Origin: Allochromatium warmingii
Lineage (GTDB): Bacteria > Pseudomonadota > Gammaproteobacteria > Chromatiales > Chromatiaceae
Length of the DNA: 54,180 nt
Direction: 5' to 3'
NCBI RefSeq assembly: GCF_900107145.1
Contig: NZ_FNOW01000018.1
Coordinates: 1 to 54,180 of the forward strand
Numbering within the stretch: position 1 is the stretch's first letter; every line of letters begins with the position of its first letter. The notes under the pieces were generated by a model. It saw nothing but the letters and a program-made list of their open reading frames with translations. It was not told the DNA's origin and ran no database searches. Positions 10,745 to 21,287 of this stretch are shown here, in pieces. The position numbers and the translations under genes were made by a program.

Positions 10745-10999
10745 TCATCCGCCCGTGACGGGCGGAAAAAAGGCTACTTCTTGACCATCCTGAATCTGGG
10801 TATCGGGTCGCGCCAGCTCTTGCGCAACGGCGGCCAGCACGGTTTGTTCCGCGCCGAGCGCCTCAGCCCAGACGCCCCCGCGTGTACACAACTGCTCGCG
10901 CAGTGCCGCGACAGTAGCGATCTCGGCTGACCATACAAGCTGTTCTTCGCTGGTGGCTAACTGTTCGCGTAGACGGGCGAAATAACGTAGGTGAATCAT
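10745..10999 (-). CDS. moaD: molybdopterin synthase small subunit (MoaD)
   Basis: An 84-residue ubiquitin-fold protein starting MIHLRYFARLRE and ending in PPVTGG. The terminal Gly-Gly is the site that is adenylated and thiocarboxylated to give the sulfur donor for molybdopterin synthesis. Length and ending are those of MoaD. The frame is open further upstream, but the ATG at 10999 gives the standard N-terminus. MoaE, its partner, is not adjacent. The last codons include FFPPVTGG, the usual MoaD ending. Cytoplasmic; molybdenum cofactor pathway. Confidence 0.88.
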   Translation of the reverse strand: MIHLRYFARLREQLATSEEQLVWSAEIATVAALREQLCTRGGVWAEALGAEQTVLAAVAQELARPDTQIQDGQEVAFFPPVTGG

Positions 11000-11109
11000 G
11001 GTGTTATCGTGTGATACGGCGTGCAGTGTCGTTAGATTATGTGCCAGCGGTAAGCTTGACGGTGAATGATCCAATTCAACTGGCACACAACCCAACGCCA
11101 GACTTAAAA

Positions 11110-11133
11110 GTGACGAAGCCAACGCTTCGTCAC
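11110..11133. repeat. TCACGAAG-family palindrome, copy A
   Basis: A perfect 10-bp inverted repeat, GTGACGAAGC/GCTTCGTCAC, has a 4-nt loop. It lies just past the end of htpG, and on the minus strand the hairpin is followed by TTTT. It may act as a terminator. Related copies are at 21209, 27391 and 49909. Confidence 0.75.
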
Positions 11134-11146
11134 CAGATCAACGGAA

Positions 11147-13066
11147 TTAACCGTCCGCCATCATCATATTCAGCATCAGCTTATTGAGCCGTCCGACAAA
11201 TGCTGCCGGATCGTCAAGCTGACCGCCCTCTGCTAATTGCGCCTGATCGAATAAAATCGACGCCAGATCATTAAAATGCACGTCGTCCGACTCGGATTCC
11301 AAACGCCGCACTAATAAATGATCCAGATTGACTTCTAAGATCGGCTTGGTCGCAGGCGCACTCTGCCCGACCGCCTTGAGCACGCGGGCGAGATTGGCGC
11401 TCATGTCATCCGCGCCGACCACCAGACAGGCCGGTGAATCAACCAACCGCGTGCTCGGGCGCACGTCTTCGACCTGCTCAGCGAGGGCAGTTTTGAGCCG
11501 ATCCAACAGCGGCTTGTGCTCGGTAGCGGCTTTTTCTTTGGCTTCCTGCTCGTCTTTGTCAGCCAATTCGCCGAGATCCAGATCACCCTTTGCGACCGAT
11601 TGCAGCGACTTGCCTTTGTATTCGTGCAGATGACTGACCAGCCATTCATCAACCCGATCTGACAATAGCAGCACTTCGACGCCTTTTTTGCGGAACACTT
11701 CCAGATGCGGGCTGTGACGCGCTGCCGCCGGACTGTCAGCGGTGATGTAATAGATCTTGTCCTGACCGTCTTTCATGCGCTCGATATAGGCATCCAGCGA
11801 TTCGCGCTGCTCGCTGCTTTCGCTGTGCGTGGTCGAGAAGCGCAATAAACCAGCGAGCCGTTCTTTATTGGCGAAGTCCTCGGCTGGGCCTTCTTTAAGC
11901 ACCTTGCCGAATTCATCCCAAAAAGTCGCGTATTTTTCCGGCTCATCATTAGCCAGGGTTTCGAGCAGACCGAGCACGCGCTTGGTATTGGCTTGGCGAA
12001 TAGTGTCGATCTTGCGATTATGCTGAAGAATCTCACGCGAGACATTCAGCGGCAGATCGTCGGAATCAACGATGCCTTTTACAAATCGCAGATAATGCGG
12101 CAGCAGCTTGTCGGCTTCATCCATGATGAAGACGCGCCGCACATAGAGTTTAACGCCATGTTTTTGGTCGCGGTCGAATAGATCCCAGGGCGCTTTACTT
12201 GGTACATAGAGCAGCGTGGTGTATTCGTTGGTGCCCTCGACGCGATTGTGCGCATAGGCTAACGGCGGCTGGAAATCGTGCGAAACGTGTTTATAGAAAT
12301 CGTGGTATTCCTCTTCCGTGATGTCGGATTTATTGCGCATCCAGAGCGCGGTACCGCGATTAACTTGCTCAAATTCCGGTGGCTCGCCTTTTTTCTGCTC
12401 GGCCTCTTCGCCATAATAGTCTTTGGCCATTTCGACCGGAATCGCCAGATGATCGGAGAATTTGCCGATAATTGAGCGCAAGCGCCAGCTATCTAAAAAC
12501 TCTTTTTCATCGTCTTTCAAATGCAGCGTGACATCGGTGCCGCGTTCGGCTTTTACGACGGTTTCGAGCGTATAGCTGCCGCGTCCGTCGGATTCCCAGC
12601 GCACGCCGTGTTCGGCTCCAAGTCCGGCGCGGCGTGAGGTCAGTGTGACGGTATCGGCGACGATATAGGCCGAATAAAAGCCGACGCCGAATTGACCAAT
12701 GAGCGTGCTGTCTTTGGCTTGATCGCCGGACAAGCTCTCGATAAAGCGGCGCGTGCCGGAGCTGGCAATACTGCCGATGGTCTCGACGACTTCGTTGCGG
12801 CTCAACCCAATGCCATTGTCGGAAATGGTGATGGTGCCGGCGTCGCGGTCAACGGTGACGCGGATGCGCAGTGCCGAATCGCCCTCGTAAAGTCCATCGT
12901 CGCTCAGGGCTTCAAAACGGAGTTTTTCGGCAGCATCTGAGGCGTTAGAGACCAGTTCGCGCAGAAAGATCTCTTTGTTCGAGTAGAGCGAGCGGATCAC
13001 CAGATCCAGCACCTGACTCACTTCGGCCTTGAACTCCAGTGTTTCCTTATGCGCTTCGACTGTCAT
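11147..13066 (-). CDS. htpG: molecular chaperone HtpG (Hsp90)
   Basis: A 639-residue cytoplasmic Hsp90. The N-terminal GHKL ATPase shows the signatures [23 protein letters not shown] and [11 protein letters not shown]. The middle domain has the conserved [10 protein letters not shown] and NVSREILQ, and the C-terminal dimerisation domain ends NMMMADG. Length fits the bacterial family (about 620-640). It folds and stabilises client proteins during stress in an ATP-driven cycle. No partner chaperone gene is adjacent. The leader was inspected for a sigma-32 type promoter; the elements found are not spaced correctly, so none is called. Confidence 0.98.
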   Translation of the reverse strand: MTVEAHKETLEFKAEVSQVLDLVIRSLYSNKEIFLRELVSNASDAAEKLRFEALSDDGLYEGDSALRIRVTVDRDAGTITISDNGIGLSRNEVVETIGSIASSGTRRFIESLSGDQAKDSTLIGQFGVGFYSAYIVADTVTLTSRRAGLGAEHGVRWESDGRGSYTLETVVKAERGTDVTLHLKDDEKEFLDSWRLRSIIGKFSDHLAIPVEMAKDYYGEEAEQKKGEPPEFEQVNRGTALWMRNKSDITEEEYHDFYKHVSHDFQPPLAYAHNRVEGTNEYTTLLYVPSKAPWDLFDRDQKHGVKLYVRRVFIMDEADKLLPHYLRFVKGIVDSDDLPLNVSREILQHNRKIDTIRQANTKRVLGLLETLANDEPEKYATFWDEFGKVLKEGPAEDFANKERLAGLLRFSTTHSESSEQRESLDAYIERMKDGQDKIYYITADSPAAARHSPHLEVFRKKGVEVLLLSDRVDEWLVSHLHEYKGKSLQSVAKGDLDLGELADKDEQEAKEKAATEHKPLLDRLKTALAEQVEDVRPSTRLVDSPACLVVGADDMSANLARVLKAVGQSAPATKPILEVNLDHLLVRRLESESDDVHFNDLASILFDQAQLAEGGQLDDPAAFVGRLNKLMLNMMMADG

Positions 13067-13268
13067 CTTGAATCTGTACCCTGTGTAGAGAAAAAAGTAT
13101 GGGAGAAGAGTGGATCAAACCCGCTGGCCGACGCAGCAGCGCCCGCGCAGCGGATCAGCTATTGTCGCACGGGCGACGGCGGCTACAATGCCGCGTTCGG
13201 TCTGGGTGTCTGCGCGGTCGGTTCCGCCGTCGCACGCTGGCCGCTGAGTGAAGACTATTCAACCATAA

Positions 13269-14918
<1,650 letters not shown>

Positions 14919-14956
14919 GACGGGGGCAGAGTGCTGGCCGCTGGCAGCAACCCCCT

Positions 14957-15009
14957 ACTCCCCCCGCACTACCCGCCAAAACCCCTGATGCGTCTGGTGG
15001 CTGACATCA
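14957..15009. repeat. duplicated 3' end of menD
   Basis: These about 53 bases match the last codons and stop region of menD at 16293-16345 with only a few differences, in the same orientation. Read on the minus strand they encode the menD ending HQTHQGFWRVVRGE then a stop. The copies bracket the ADP-ribosylglycohydrolase gene and its palindromes, as if that segment had been inserted at the end of menD with duplication of the target. Confidence 0.8.
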
Positions 15010-15020
15010 CGAATAGCACG

Positions 15021-15065
15021 AATAGGTGTCTGACCCCTATTTCCTCCTATTTCCTACTATTTCCT
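15021..15065. repeat. REP-like hairpin followed by three 10-bp tandem units
   Basis: The bases AATAGGTGTC TGACCCCTATT form a hairpin of the AATAGGGGTC...GACCCCTATT type. It is followed by three direct units of CCTATTTCCT (15036-15065; the third begins with A). A mirror-oriented partner is at 16134-16159, on the other side of the ADP-ribosylglycohydrolase gene. Confidence 0.65.
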
Positions 15066-15112
15066 ACGGGACGCAACAGGTAATCAAGATATTCACAATA
15101 CGAGGGTTCAGT

Positions 15113-16042
15113 ATGTCACTCGACAATGTCTCTGAACGTATGATGGGCTGCTTCATTGGTTTGGTTGTCGGCGATGCCTTTGGGGCTCCTTATGAGTTTT
15201 TTCCACGCGGAAAGCTGATCGTACAAGAGACGTTCACTGAAATTGTGAATAGTAAATTGCAAATCAAAAAAGGTGAATGGACGGATGATTCCTCTATGGC
15301 GCTGGCATTGGCCGACAGCCTGCTCAGTTGTGGCGGTTTCGATCCGAAAGATCAGATGCAACGCTATCGTCGCTGGGTTTTTACGGACGAAGGATATTGT
15401 TCGTCTAGGGCGACGGCATTCGGTTTTGGTCAAACTTTTTTGCATGCTTTATGGTGCTCGAAAAAAAACGATATACCCTATCCCGGCAGCATCAATCCCA
15501 AGCGCCCCGGCAATGGATCATTGATGCGTCTGGCGCCGATTCCGATTTATTTTTTGAGTGATCTCGAACAAACCATAAACTATGCCGGTCTTTCAAGCAT
15601 GGTGACTCACGGTCATCCTGAATCTGTTTATGGCGCGCGACTGTTTGCCCGTATTCTTCATCAAGCCCTCAAGGGGCGGGAGAAAGCCGAGATTTTGCAG
15701 CAAACGCCGGAGTCGGATGCGCCTGAGCGTATTCAGGCGATCGCTAATGGCGCTTATCTCGACAAGCCTATGGAGGAAATTGATGGTACATTTTTTGCTG
15801 CGCAATCTCTGGAAGCGGCTATGTGGTGCTTTGCGCGAACTGATAGCTTCAAGGATGCAATCCGGCTGGCTGTTGCGCTTGGCGGGGACACGGACAGTAC
15901 GGCGGCCGTTTGTGGCCAGGTGGCTGGGGCTTACTATGGTCTTTCGGCGATTCCAGAGCCTTGGACAACCGAGCTGGTGAAGCGGGATGAGGTGTTTGCA
16001 GTAGCGGAGCGTTTGTGCCAGGCGGGATGCGCCGACAAGTAA
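15113..16042 (+). CDS. ADP-ribosylglycohydrolase family protein
   Basis: A 309-residue all-helical hydrolase of the DraG/ARH family, which removes ADP-ribose from modified proteins or small molecules using two metal ions. The metal-binding acidic motifs are WTDDSSMAL near residues 56-64 and GGDTDSTAA near residue 258, and the family N-terminus GCFIGLVVGDAFGAPYEF is present. The ATG at 15113 has GAGGG eight bases upstream; a longer frame from 15026 exists but begins inside the repeat region. No dinitrogenase reductase ADP-ribosyltransferase (DraT) or nitrogenase gene is adjacent, so a nitrogenase role is not supported. The gene is flanked by a duplicated menD end and mirror palindromes, and is probably an inserted cassette. 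Confidence 0.9.
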   Translation: MSLDNVSERMMGCFIGLVVGDAFGAPYEFFPRGKLIVQETFTEIVNSKLQIKKGEWTDDSSMALALADSLLSCGGFDPKDQMQRYRRWVFTDEGYCSSRATAFGFGQTFLHALWCSKKNDIPYPGSINPKRPGNGSLMRLAPIPIYFLSDLEQTINYAGLSSMVTHGHPESVYGARLFARILHQALKGREKAEILQQTPESDAPERIQAIANGAYLDKPMEEIDGTFFAAQSLEAAMWCFARTDSFKDAIRLAVALGGDTDSTAAVCGQVAGAYYGLSAIPEPWTTELVKRDEVFAVAERLCQAGCADK

Positions 16043-16133
16043 ACGGCCATGCCAGGCGTCCTTTTTTAGTGCAGATCAAATTGATCTGATGTCGCTTAGC
16101 GGAACCGCTCCGGCCTCAGTCCGTATCGCCCTG

Positions 16134-16159
16134 TAGGAAATAGGGGTCTGCCCCTATTT
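16134..16159. repeat. REP-like hairpin, mirror partner
   Basis: AAATAGGGG and CCCCTATTT form a perfect 9-bp stem with a 4-nt TCTG loop, preceded by GTAGG. In the opposite orientation it shares GACCCCTATTTCCTAC-like sequence with 15033-15067. Together the two hairpins frame the ADP-ribosylglycohydrolase gene. It may also terminate that gene. Confidence 0.7.
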
Positions 16160-16167
16160 CAATGATT

Positions 16168-16283
16168 AGACAGGATTAACAAGATGGTTCAGGATTTACA
16201 GGATTCTTTTAAGATAGATAAATCAATCAATCAATCAGCATTTAAAATCTTGTTAATCCTGAATCATCCTGTAAATCCTGTCT
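16168..16283. repeat. imperfect 38-bp inverted repeat (AGACAGGATT type)
   Basis: AGACAGGATTAACAAGAT...ACAGGATT on the left pairs imperfectly with ATCTTGTTAATCC...AATCCTGTCT on the right. Between them lies an AT-rich spacer containing CAATCAATCAATCAATCAG. The motif AGACAGGATT...ACAGGAT is a widespread intergenic repeat type. It sits immediately after menD and could fold as a long hairpin. Confidence 0.7.
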
Positions 16284-16288
16284 AAATT

Positions 16289-18010
16289 CTAAACTTCCCC
16301 CCGCACCACCCGCCAAAACCCCTGATGCGTCTGGCGGCTGACATCGCCGTCAATCACCACCTCGATCAACCCTGCTGGCTGCTGCGGTTGCAGCGATTCA
16401 GCTAGTGCCTGCCGAAATCCCACGCCATCGGAGACTTGACGATGCGCCAGCCCGAATGTTCGCGCTAAGTCTTTAAATGCAATATCAATCGGCGTGCGCC
16501 ACAGCGTCGTAAATTCGGGCAAGCCGTACTGTGGCAGATAATCGAAAATGCGCCCGCCACCATTGTTCAGCACAATGCCGGGCCGCTCCAGCGCCCGCCA
16601 TGCCAGCAACCCGCTCAGATCATGCAGCAGCGAGAGATCGCCAAGCAGCGCCGTGGTTGGTGTGCCAGCGGCGTTGAGTCCGGCGAGTGTCGAAGCCTGA
16701 CCGTCGATGCCGCTGGCCCCGCGATTGCCAAATAGCCGCAGTGACTGCGCCCGCGCTCCCGACCAAGTATCTAACTGACGAATCGGCATCGAATTCGCGC
16801 ACAACAGGCCGTCATCTGCCGGAAGCTGGGCGATCAGCTCGCCGATCAATTGCCCTTCGCACCAGGGCGCGTGCGCGAGATAGTCGGCGGCAAGCTGCGC
16901 GATGTGCTGTTCAGCGGTGCGCCAAGCGGCCAGCCACGCACGATCCGCCGCGTTGATCTCCGATTCCGCTGCCAGCCACGCGCACACTGTCGCCGGATCG
17001 AGCGCAAGTTTCTGTTGCACATCGTAATTCGGATCGCTCCAACTGCCGCTGGTGCTGACCAACAGTGTCGGCACCTCAGCAAGCCAACTGAGCAGGGTTT
17101 TGGAAACCGGCGCTCGTCCGATGCGCAATACCCAAGCGGGTTTGAGCGCCGTTGCGGTGGTCGGATGACGCAAAAAGCTGTCATAACGGGTGATACGTGC
17201 GGGGGAAGCCGCCCCAAAACGCAAGCCTGAGAGTGGATCGCAGAGCACCGGCACGCCGAGTCGCGCTGCTGCTTGCCAGAGTGCCGCCGCGCCTGCGGCT
17301 GACCACTGGCCCGGCCCGCAACAGATCAGGCCGTGTCCACTATGTCGCGTGAAGTGTTGGAGCGCGTGGCGTGCTTGTGCTGGGATCGCGCTGGGCAGGC
17401 TGTCGGCGCTATCGCTGAGAGCGAGCGGCGGTTGCGGTTCGGGTGCCGCCTGACAGCTTGGCTCTGGCACCAATGGTTCACGAAACGGCAGATTCAGATG
17501 CACCGGCCCGGGCCACGCGCCCAGACTTTCCGCCGCTGCCCGTCGTCCGAGTGCGCGGATCTGTTTTAAGGCCAGCGGCGTGGCCTCAGGTGTGCCCGGA
17601 TCGTAAAACGCCCGCACCTGCACCCCGAACAGGCGCGTTTGGTCGATGGTCTGATTCGCGCCCCAGCCGCGCAGTTCGGGCGGTCGATCCGCTGACAGCA
17701 ACAGCAACGGAATCTCGGATTCCGCCGCTTCGATCACCGCTGGCAGCCAATGCGCCAGCGCACTGCCCGAAGTGCAGAGGACGCCGACCGGACGCCGCGA
17801 AGCCCGCGCCATACCGAGCGCCACAAATGCGGCACTGCGTTCATCGACAATCGGTGTCACGGTTACAGCCGGCTGACGCTGGGCGGCTAACACCAATGGT
17901 GTCGAACGCGATCCGGGCGACAGCACCAGTTGACGCATTCCGCCGGCAATCAGTCCATCAAACAGCGCCAGCGCCCAGCGTAGATTGACGCAGCCAAGAT
18001 CAGTGGTCAT
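16289..18010 (-). CDS. menD: SEPHCHC synthase MenD (menaquinone synthesis)
   Basis: A 573-residue thiamine-diphosphate enzyme that joins 2-oxoglutarate-derived succinic semialdehyde to isochorismate, the first committed step of menaquinone synthesis. The N-terminus LSPGSRSTPLVLA and WGANQTIDQ, and the C-terminal cofactor-binding region GNRGASGIDGQASTLAG and LNNGGGRIFDYLPQ, are characteristic. It starts 17 bp after menF on the same strand, so the two are co-transcribed. Other men genes are absent here. The 3' end is duplicated at 14957-15009 beyond an inserted cassette. Confidence 0.96.
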   Translation of the reverse strand: MTTDLGCVNLRWALALFDGLIAGGMRQLVLSPGSRSTPLVLAAQRQPAVTVTPIVDERSAAFVALGMARASRRPVGVLCTSGSALAHWLPAVIEAAESEIPLLLLSADRPPELRGWGANQTIDQTRLFGVQVRAFYDPGTPEATPLALKQIRALGRRAAAESLGAWPGPVHLNLPFREPLVPEPSCQAAPEPQPPLALSDSADSLPSAIPAQARHALQHFTRHSGHGLICCGPGQWSAAGAAALWQAAARLGVPVLCDPLSGLRFGAASPARITRYDSFLRHPTTATALKPAWVLRIGRAPVSKTLLSWLAEVPTLLVSTSGSWSDPNYDVQQKLALDPATVCAWLAAESEINAADRAWLAAWRTAEQHIAQLAADYLAHAPWCEGQLIGELIAQLPADDGLLCANSMPIRQLDTWSGARAQSLRLFGNRGASGIDGQASTLAGLNAAGTPTTALLGDLSLLHDLSGLLAWRALERPGIVLNNGGGRIFDYLPQYGLPEFTTLWRTPIDIAFKDLARTFGLAHRQVSDGVGFRQALAESLQPQQPAGLIEVVIDGDVSRQTHQGFWRVVRGEV

Positions 18011-18027
18011 CGTGTTTAAACAGTCGA

Positions 18028-19404
18028 TTAGGCAAATTGCAGCGCCGTAGACATCGCCGCCAGCTTATGTTCAGTTTCCTGCCATTCGCTCTCAGGATCG
18101 GAGCCGCTGACCAGTCCCGCACCCGCGTACAGATCGGCCGTGCGGTCGAGAATCCGCGCACAGCGCAGCAGCACCCAGAGTTCGCCGGTCAAATCCGGTT
18201 CAATCAGCCCCGCCGCGCCCGTGTACCAACCGCGTTCGAGTGGCTCATGCGCATCGAGCCACGCCCGCGCCGCCGCACGCGGCTGGCCATTGGTCGCCGG
18301 TGTCGGATGCAGCCGTTCGGCCAGCTCAAACACATCGACTCCGGGATGCAGCTCACCGCGTAGCCGCGTCCACAGATGTTGCGCATTATTGAGTTGCAGA
18401 ATACTCGGCCCCTCGGGTGGCTCCAGTCGCCGACAGCACTGACTGAGCGCCGTGCGCACCGCCTCGACCACGACGCGATGTTCACGCAAATTCTTCTCGC
18501 AACTTTGTAACCCCAGCGTGATCGCCGCATCGCGGTCGCTGTCCTCGGCGCGACTGGCCGTACCAGCGAGCGCATCGGCTTCCACGCGGTCGCGGCGCTG
18601 GGTAAACAGCCGTTCTGGGGTCGCGGCGACAAAGCTGGCCGCCTGTCGCCGAATGTTAATCACCTGACAGGACGGAAATAGATAGCTCAACGCGGCGTTG
18701 AGGCGGTCGAAATCAAAGCGCCGATGACCGAGCAGCCGTTGCCGACGACAGACGACGACCTTTTCTAAACGATTCTGCGCAATCTCGGCCAGCGCCTCGG
18801 CAACCAAATCGCGCCAAGCCGGACGATCTGGCGTGCTGGCGAGCGGATCGAGATGGGCTGAGGTCAGCGGCGCAAGCGTCGGGCGGTCGAGCAGCGGCAC
18901 CCAGCGATCTAACCACGCCTCCCACCGCGCCAGTTGCGCCGCTGGATCGGTCGGACGGTGCGCCGTCAGCACCAGCGCCGCCTGTCCGCCATGCGCCCGC
19001 AGTGCCAGCTCCGGCAACCACAGCAGCGCATTAGGCAGATCGTCGGCAACGGCGTGCGGCGTGGCAGCAAAACCGAGCAATCCGAACCCATTGAAACCCG
19101 TTTCATCGGGGTCAGACTGCACCCAGGTTGCGCGAAGATCGTGCGCGATCTGTTGTAGGTTGCGCAAACGCGCTGGCCCCTCGGCTGTCCACTCAGCGGC
19201 AATCCCATAACCCGCCCGCAGCTCGCCGCGATCACTGTGCGCAAACTGAAAGCGCGGGCCGTCGAGATCGGGAGCACGCGCCAGCGCATACGGCAGTTCG
19301 AGAATCAGCGACGCAGGGCCGCGACCCGAAGCAAGCGGCAGCCGCCCGACGCTTTCGCGCAGTCGGGCCTTAAGCTGATCGAGGATTTGAAGCGATTGCA
19401 GCAT
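18028..19404 (-). CDS. menF: isochorismate synthase
   Basis: A 458-residue chorismate-utilising enzyme that converts chorismate to isochorismate for menaquinone synthesis. The C-terminal chorismate-binding domain has LEKVVVCRR, FVAATPERLF, ALAGTASR, KNLREHRVVVEAV, HPTPATNGQPRAAA and the final ERGWYTGAAG and YAGAGLVSGSDPESEW, all diagnostic. A TTG further upstream (19473) would add 23 residues, but the ATG at 19404 gives a normal N-terminus. It is the first gene of a menF-menD unit. The context with menD argues for menaquinone rather than siderophore synthesis. Confidence 0.93.
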   Translation of the reverse strand: MLQSLQILDQLKARLRESVGRLPLASGRGPASLILELPYALARAPDLDGPRFQFAHSDRGELRAGYGIAAEWTAEGPARLRNLQQIAHDLRATWVQSDPDETGFNGFGLLGFAATPHAVADDLPNALLWLPELALRAHGGQAALVLTAHRPTDPAAQLARWEAWLDRWVPLLDRPTLAPLTSAHLDPLASTPDRPAWRDLVAEALAEIAQNRLEKVVVCRRQRLLGHRRFDFDRLNAALSYLFPSCQVINIRRQAASFVAATPERLFTQRRDRVEADALAGTASRAEDSDRDAAITLGLQSCEKNLREHRVVVEAVRTALSQCCRRLEPPEGPSILQLNNAQHLWTRLRGELHPGVDVFELAERLHPTPATNGQPRAAARAWLDAHEPLERGWYTGAAGLIEPDLTGELWVLLRCARILDRTADLYAGAGLVSGSDPESEWQETEHKLAAMSTALQFA

Positions 19405-19570
19405 GAGTCGAATCGTGGCGGGGCTGTGAATTGAGATAAACCGCCGTGACGGTGCAGAGCGGTTCGCTGACAATGCCAGTGATTATACTTAAAAATTTGC
19501 AAATGCTTAATCGAAAATTTATTATTGCAAATTCAATAATTCGAGATCCTGTTGAATCGGGAAATTAATA

Positions 19571-21190
19571 ATGAACACATTATACTATGGCGATAATTTG
19601 AATGTCTTGCGCGAGCAGCTTAAAGATGAATCCGTCGATCTGATTTATCTCGATCCGCCGTTTAATTCCAATGCAAATTATAATGTGCTGTTCAAATCCC
19701 CGACTGGTGAAGATAGTCACGCTCAAATCGAAGCCTTTACGGATACTTGGCATTGGGGCGAACAGTCGGAGCGCGAATTTACAGAATTATTGTCACAACC
19801 GAATACGGATGTGGCAAATCTGATAACAGCTTTGCGCGGATTTTTGGGCGCAAATGATATGATGGCGTATTTAACGGCGATGGCAATTCGATTATTAGAA
19901 TTGCATCGCGTGCTCAAGCCAACTGGCAGTTTATATTTACATTGTGATCCAACGGCGAGTCATTATTTGAAAATTGTATTGGATGCGGTATTTGGAAATA
20001 ACAAGTATCGTTCTGAGATTAGCTGGAAACGTTCAAGTGCGCATAATGATGCAAAGCAAGGGCGCAAGCAGTACGGTAATATTAGGGATGTAATTTATTT
20101 TTACACTAAATCAGATGATTGGGTTTGGAATTGGCTTTATACTCCGTATGATCCAAAATATATTGAAACTGCTTATCGCCATATCGAACCAGAAACAGGC
20201 AGGCGTTATCGACTTGATAATTTGACTGGTCCGGGTGGAGCGGCAAAAGGTAATCCTCAATATGAAGTGATGGGCGTAACCCGTTATTGGCGCTACTCAA
20301 AAGAAAAAATGGAGCGGTTAATCGAAGAAGGGCGCGTCATACAAACTAAACCGGATACAGTTCCGGCTTACAAGCGTTATCTTGATGAAATGCCCGGTGT
20401 TCCATTACAAAACAACTGGGACGACATCAATTCAGCAAGTGGCAAGGAATTTTTTAATTATCCCACACAAAAACCGCTCGCGCTGCTAGAGCGTATTATT
20501 CAAGCCAGCAGCAATGCAGGCGATGTGATTCTTGATCCATTTTGTGGTTGCGGCACTGCCATTCACGCCGCCCAATCGCTCAACCGCCACTGGATTGGCA
20601 TTGACATCACCCATCTAGCCATCAGCTTAATTGAAAATCGCCTCAAAACTGCATTCCCCGAAATTCAATTCGATGTACAAGGCACACCAAAAGACCTCGA
20701 TGGCGCACGCGATTTAGCCGAGCGCGACAAATATCAATTTCAATGGTGGGCCTGTTCACTGGTCAACGCCCAACCCTATCAGGGGAAAAAGAAAGGCGCA
20801 GATGGTGGGATCGACGGCCAGATCTTTTTTCAGGATGAAAAACACAAACCTAAAAAGATCGTGGTGTCAGTTAAAGGTGGGAATACGGTCAGCGTTGCGA
20901 TGATCCGCGATCTAGCGCATGTCGTCGAACGCGAGCAAGCGACGATAGGTTTATTTATTACACTGGCCGAACCAACTAAACCGATGCGCAAAGAAGCAAC
21001 TGGATGCGGCTTTTATCAATCGCACGCTTACGGCAATAAACTTTATCCGAAGATTCAGATTTTAACCATCGCCGATTTATTAACCGGCCAAGCACGACCT
21101 GAATATCCAGCCGGACTCGAATTAGCGCCAAAATCTGCGCCGAACGATGCAACCCGTCAACGCAAAAAGCAGGAATCATTAGGGTTATAG
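19571..21190 (+). CDS. second DNA methyltransferase with C-terminal Mrr-like domain
   Basis: A 539-residue paralogue of the gene at 134-1735 with the same order of parts. DPPF is at residues 28-31, a variable recognition region comes in the middle, the SAM motif FCGCGTA lies near residue 322, and a nuclease-like tail has GADGGIDG near 409 and VSVKGG near 433. The middle region differs strongly from the first paralogue, so the two probably recognise different DNA sites. The second half is less AT-rich than the first half, which suggests recombination between domains of different origin. A promoter-like TATACT lies in the short AT-rich gap to menF, transcribed divergently. A palindrome of the local family follows the stop codon. 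Confidence 0.88.
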   Translation: MNTLYYGDNLNVLREQLKDESVDLIYLDPPFNSNANYNVLFKSPTGEDSHAQIEAFTDTWHWGEQSEREFTELLSQPNTDVANLITALRGFLGANDMMAYLTAMAIRLLELHRVLKPTGSLYLHCDPTASHYLKIVLDAVFGNNKYRSEISWKRSSAHNDAKQGRKQYGNIRDVIYFYTKSDDWVWNWLYTPYDPKYIETAYRHIEPETGRRYRLDNLTGPGGAAKGNPQYEVMGVTRYWRYSKEKMERLIEEGRVIQTKPDTVPAYKRYLDEMPGVPLQNNWDDINSASGKEFFNYPTQKPLALLERIIQASSNAGDVILDPFCGCGTAIHAAQSLNRHWIGIDITHLAISLIENRLKTAFPEIQFDVQGTPKDLDGARDLAERDKYQFQWWACSLVNAQPYQGKKKGADGGIDGQIFFQDEKHKPKKIVVSVKGGNTVSVAMIRDLAHVVEREQATIGLFITLAEPTKPMRKEATGCGFYQSHAYGNKLYPKIQILTIADLLTGQARPEYPAGLELAPKSAPNDATRQRKKQESLGL

Positions 21191-21208
21191 GTTAGTATTT
21201 GAATTTAC

Positions 21209-21234
21209 GGTCACGAAGCTAGAGCTTCGTGACC
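21209..21234. repeat. TCACGAAG-family palindrome, copy B
   Basis: A perfect 12-bp inverted repeat, GGTCACGAAGCT/AGCTTCGTGACC, has a 2-nt loop and lies 19 bp after the second methyltransferase gene. Downstream A-rich sequence follows. It is the longest copy of the family in the window and is likely a terminator-like hairpin. Confidence 0.78.
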
Positions 21235-21287
21235 AGAAAAATCAGAACAGACTTTTAATTCAGCGCCGCCCAAAACAAACCAGCAGC

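Noticed and set aside
10539-10748. 69-codon minus-strand frame upstream of the decayed kinase
   Set aside because: No ribosome-binding site or family signal that I can see; reads as non-coding DNA with many Arg/Pro/Cys codons.
13067-13130. possible sigma-32 promoter before htpG
   Set aside because: TTTGATC and CTCCCATA are only about 7 bp apart instead of 13-15; not convincing.
13098-13254. 51-codon plus-strand frame between htpG and pgm
   Set aside because: Arg-rich, no motif and no proper leader; probably chance in GC-rich DNA.
16200-16245. CAATCAATCAATCAATCAG tandem as a CRISPR or microsatellite
   Set aside because: Only a few 4-base units within a larger inverted repeat; no spacers or cas genes in the window.
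19723-20300. minus-strand frames opposite the second methyltransferase
   Set aside because: Short, unsupported and opposite the methyltransferase motifs.
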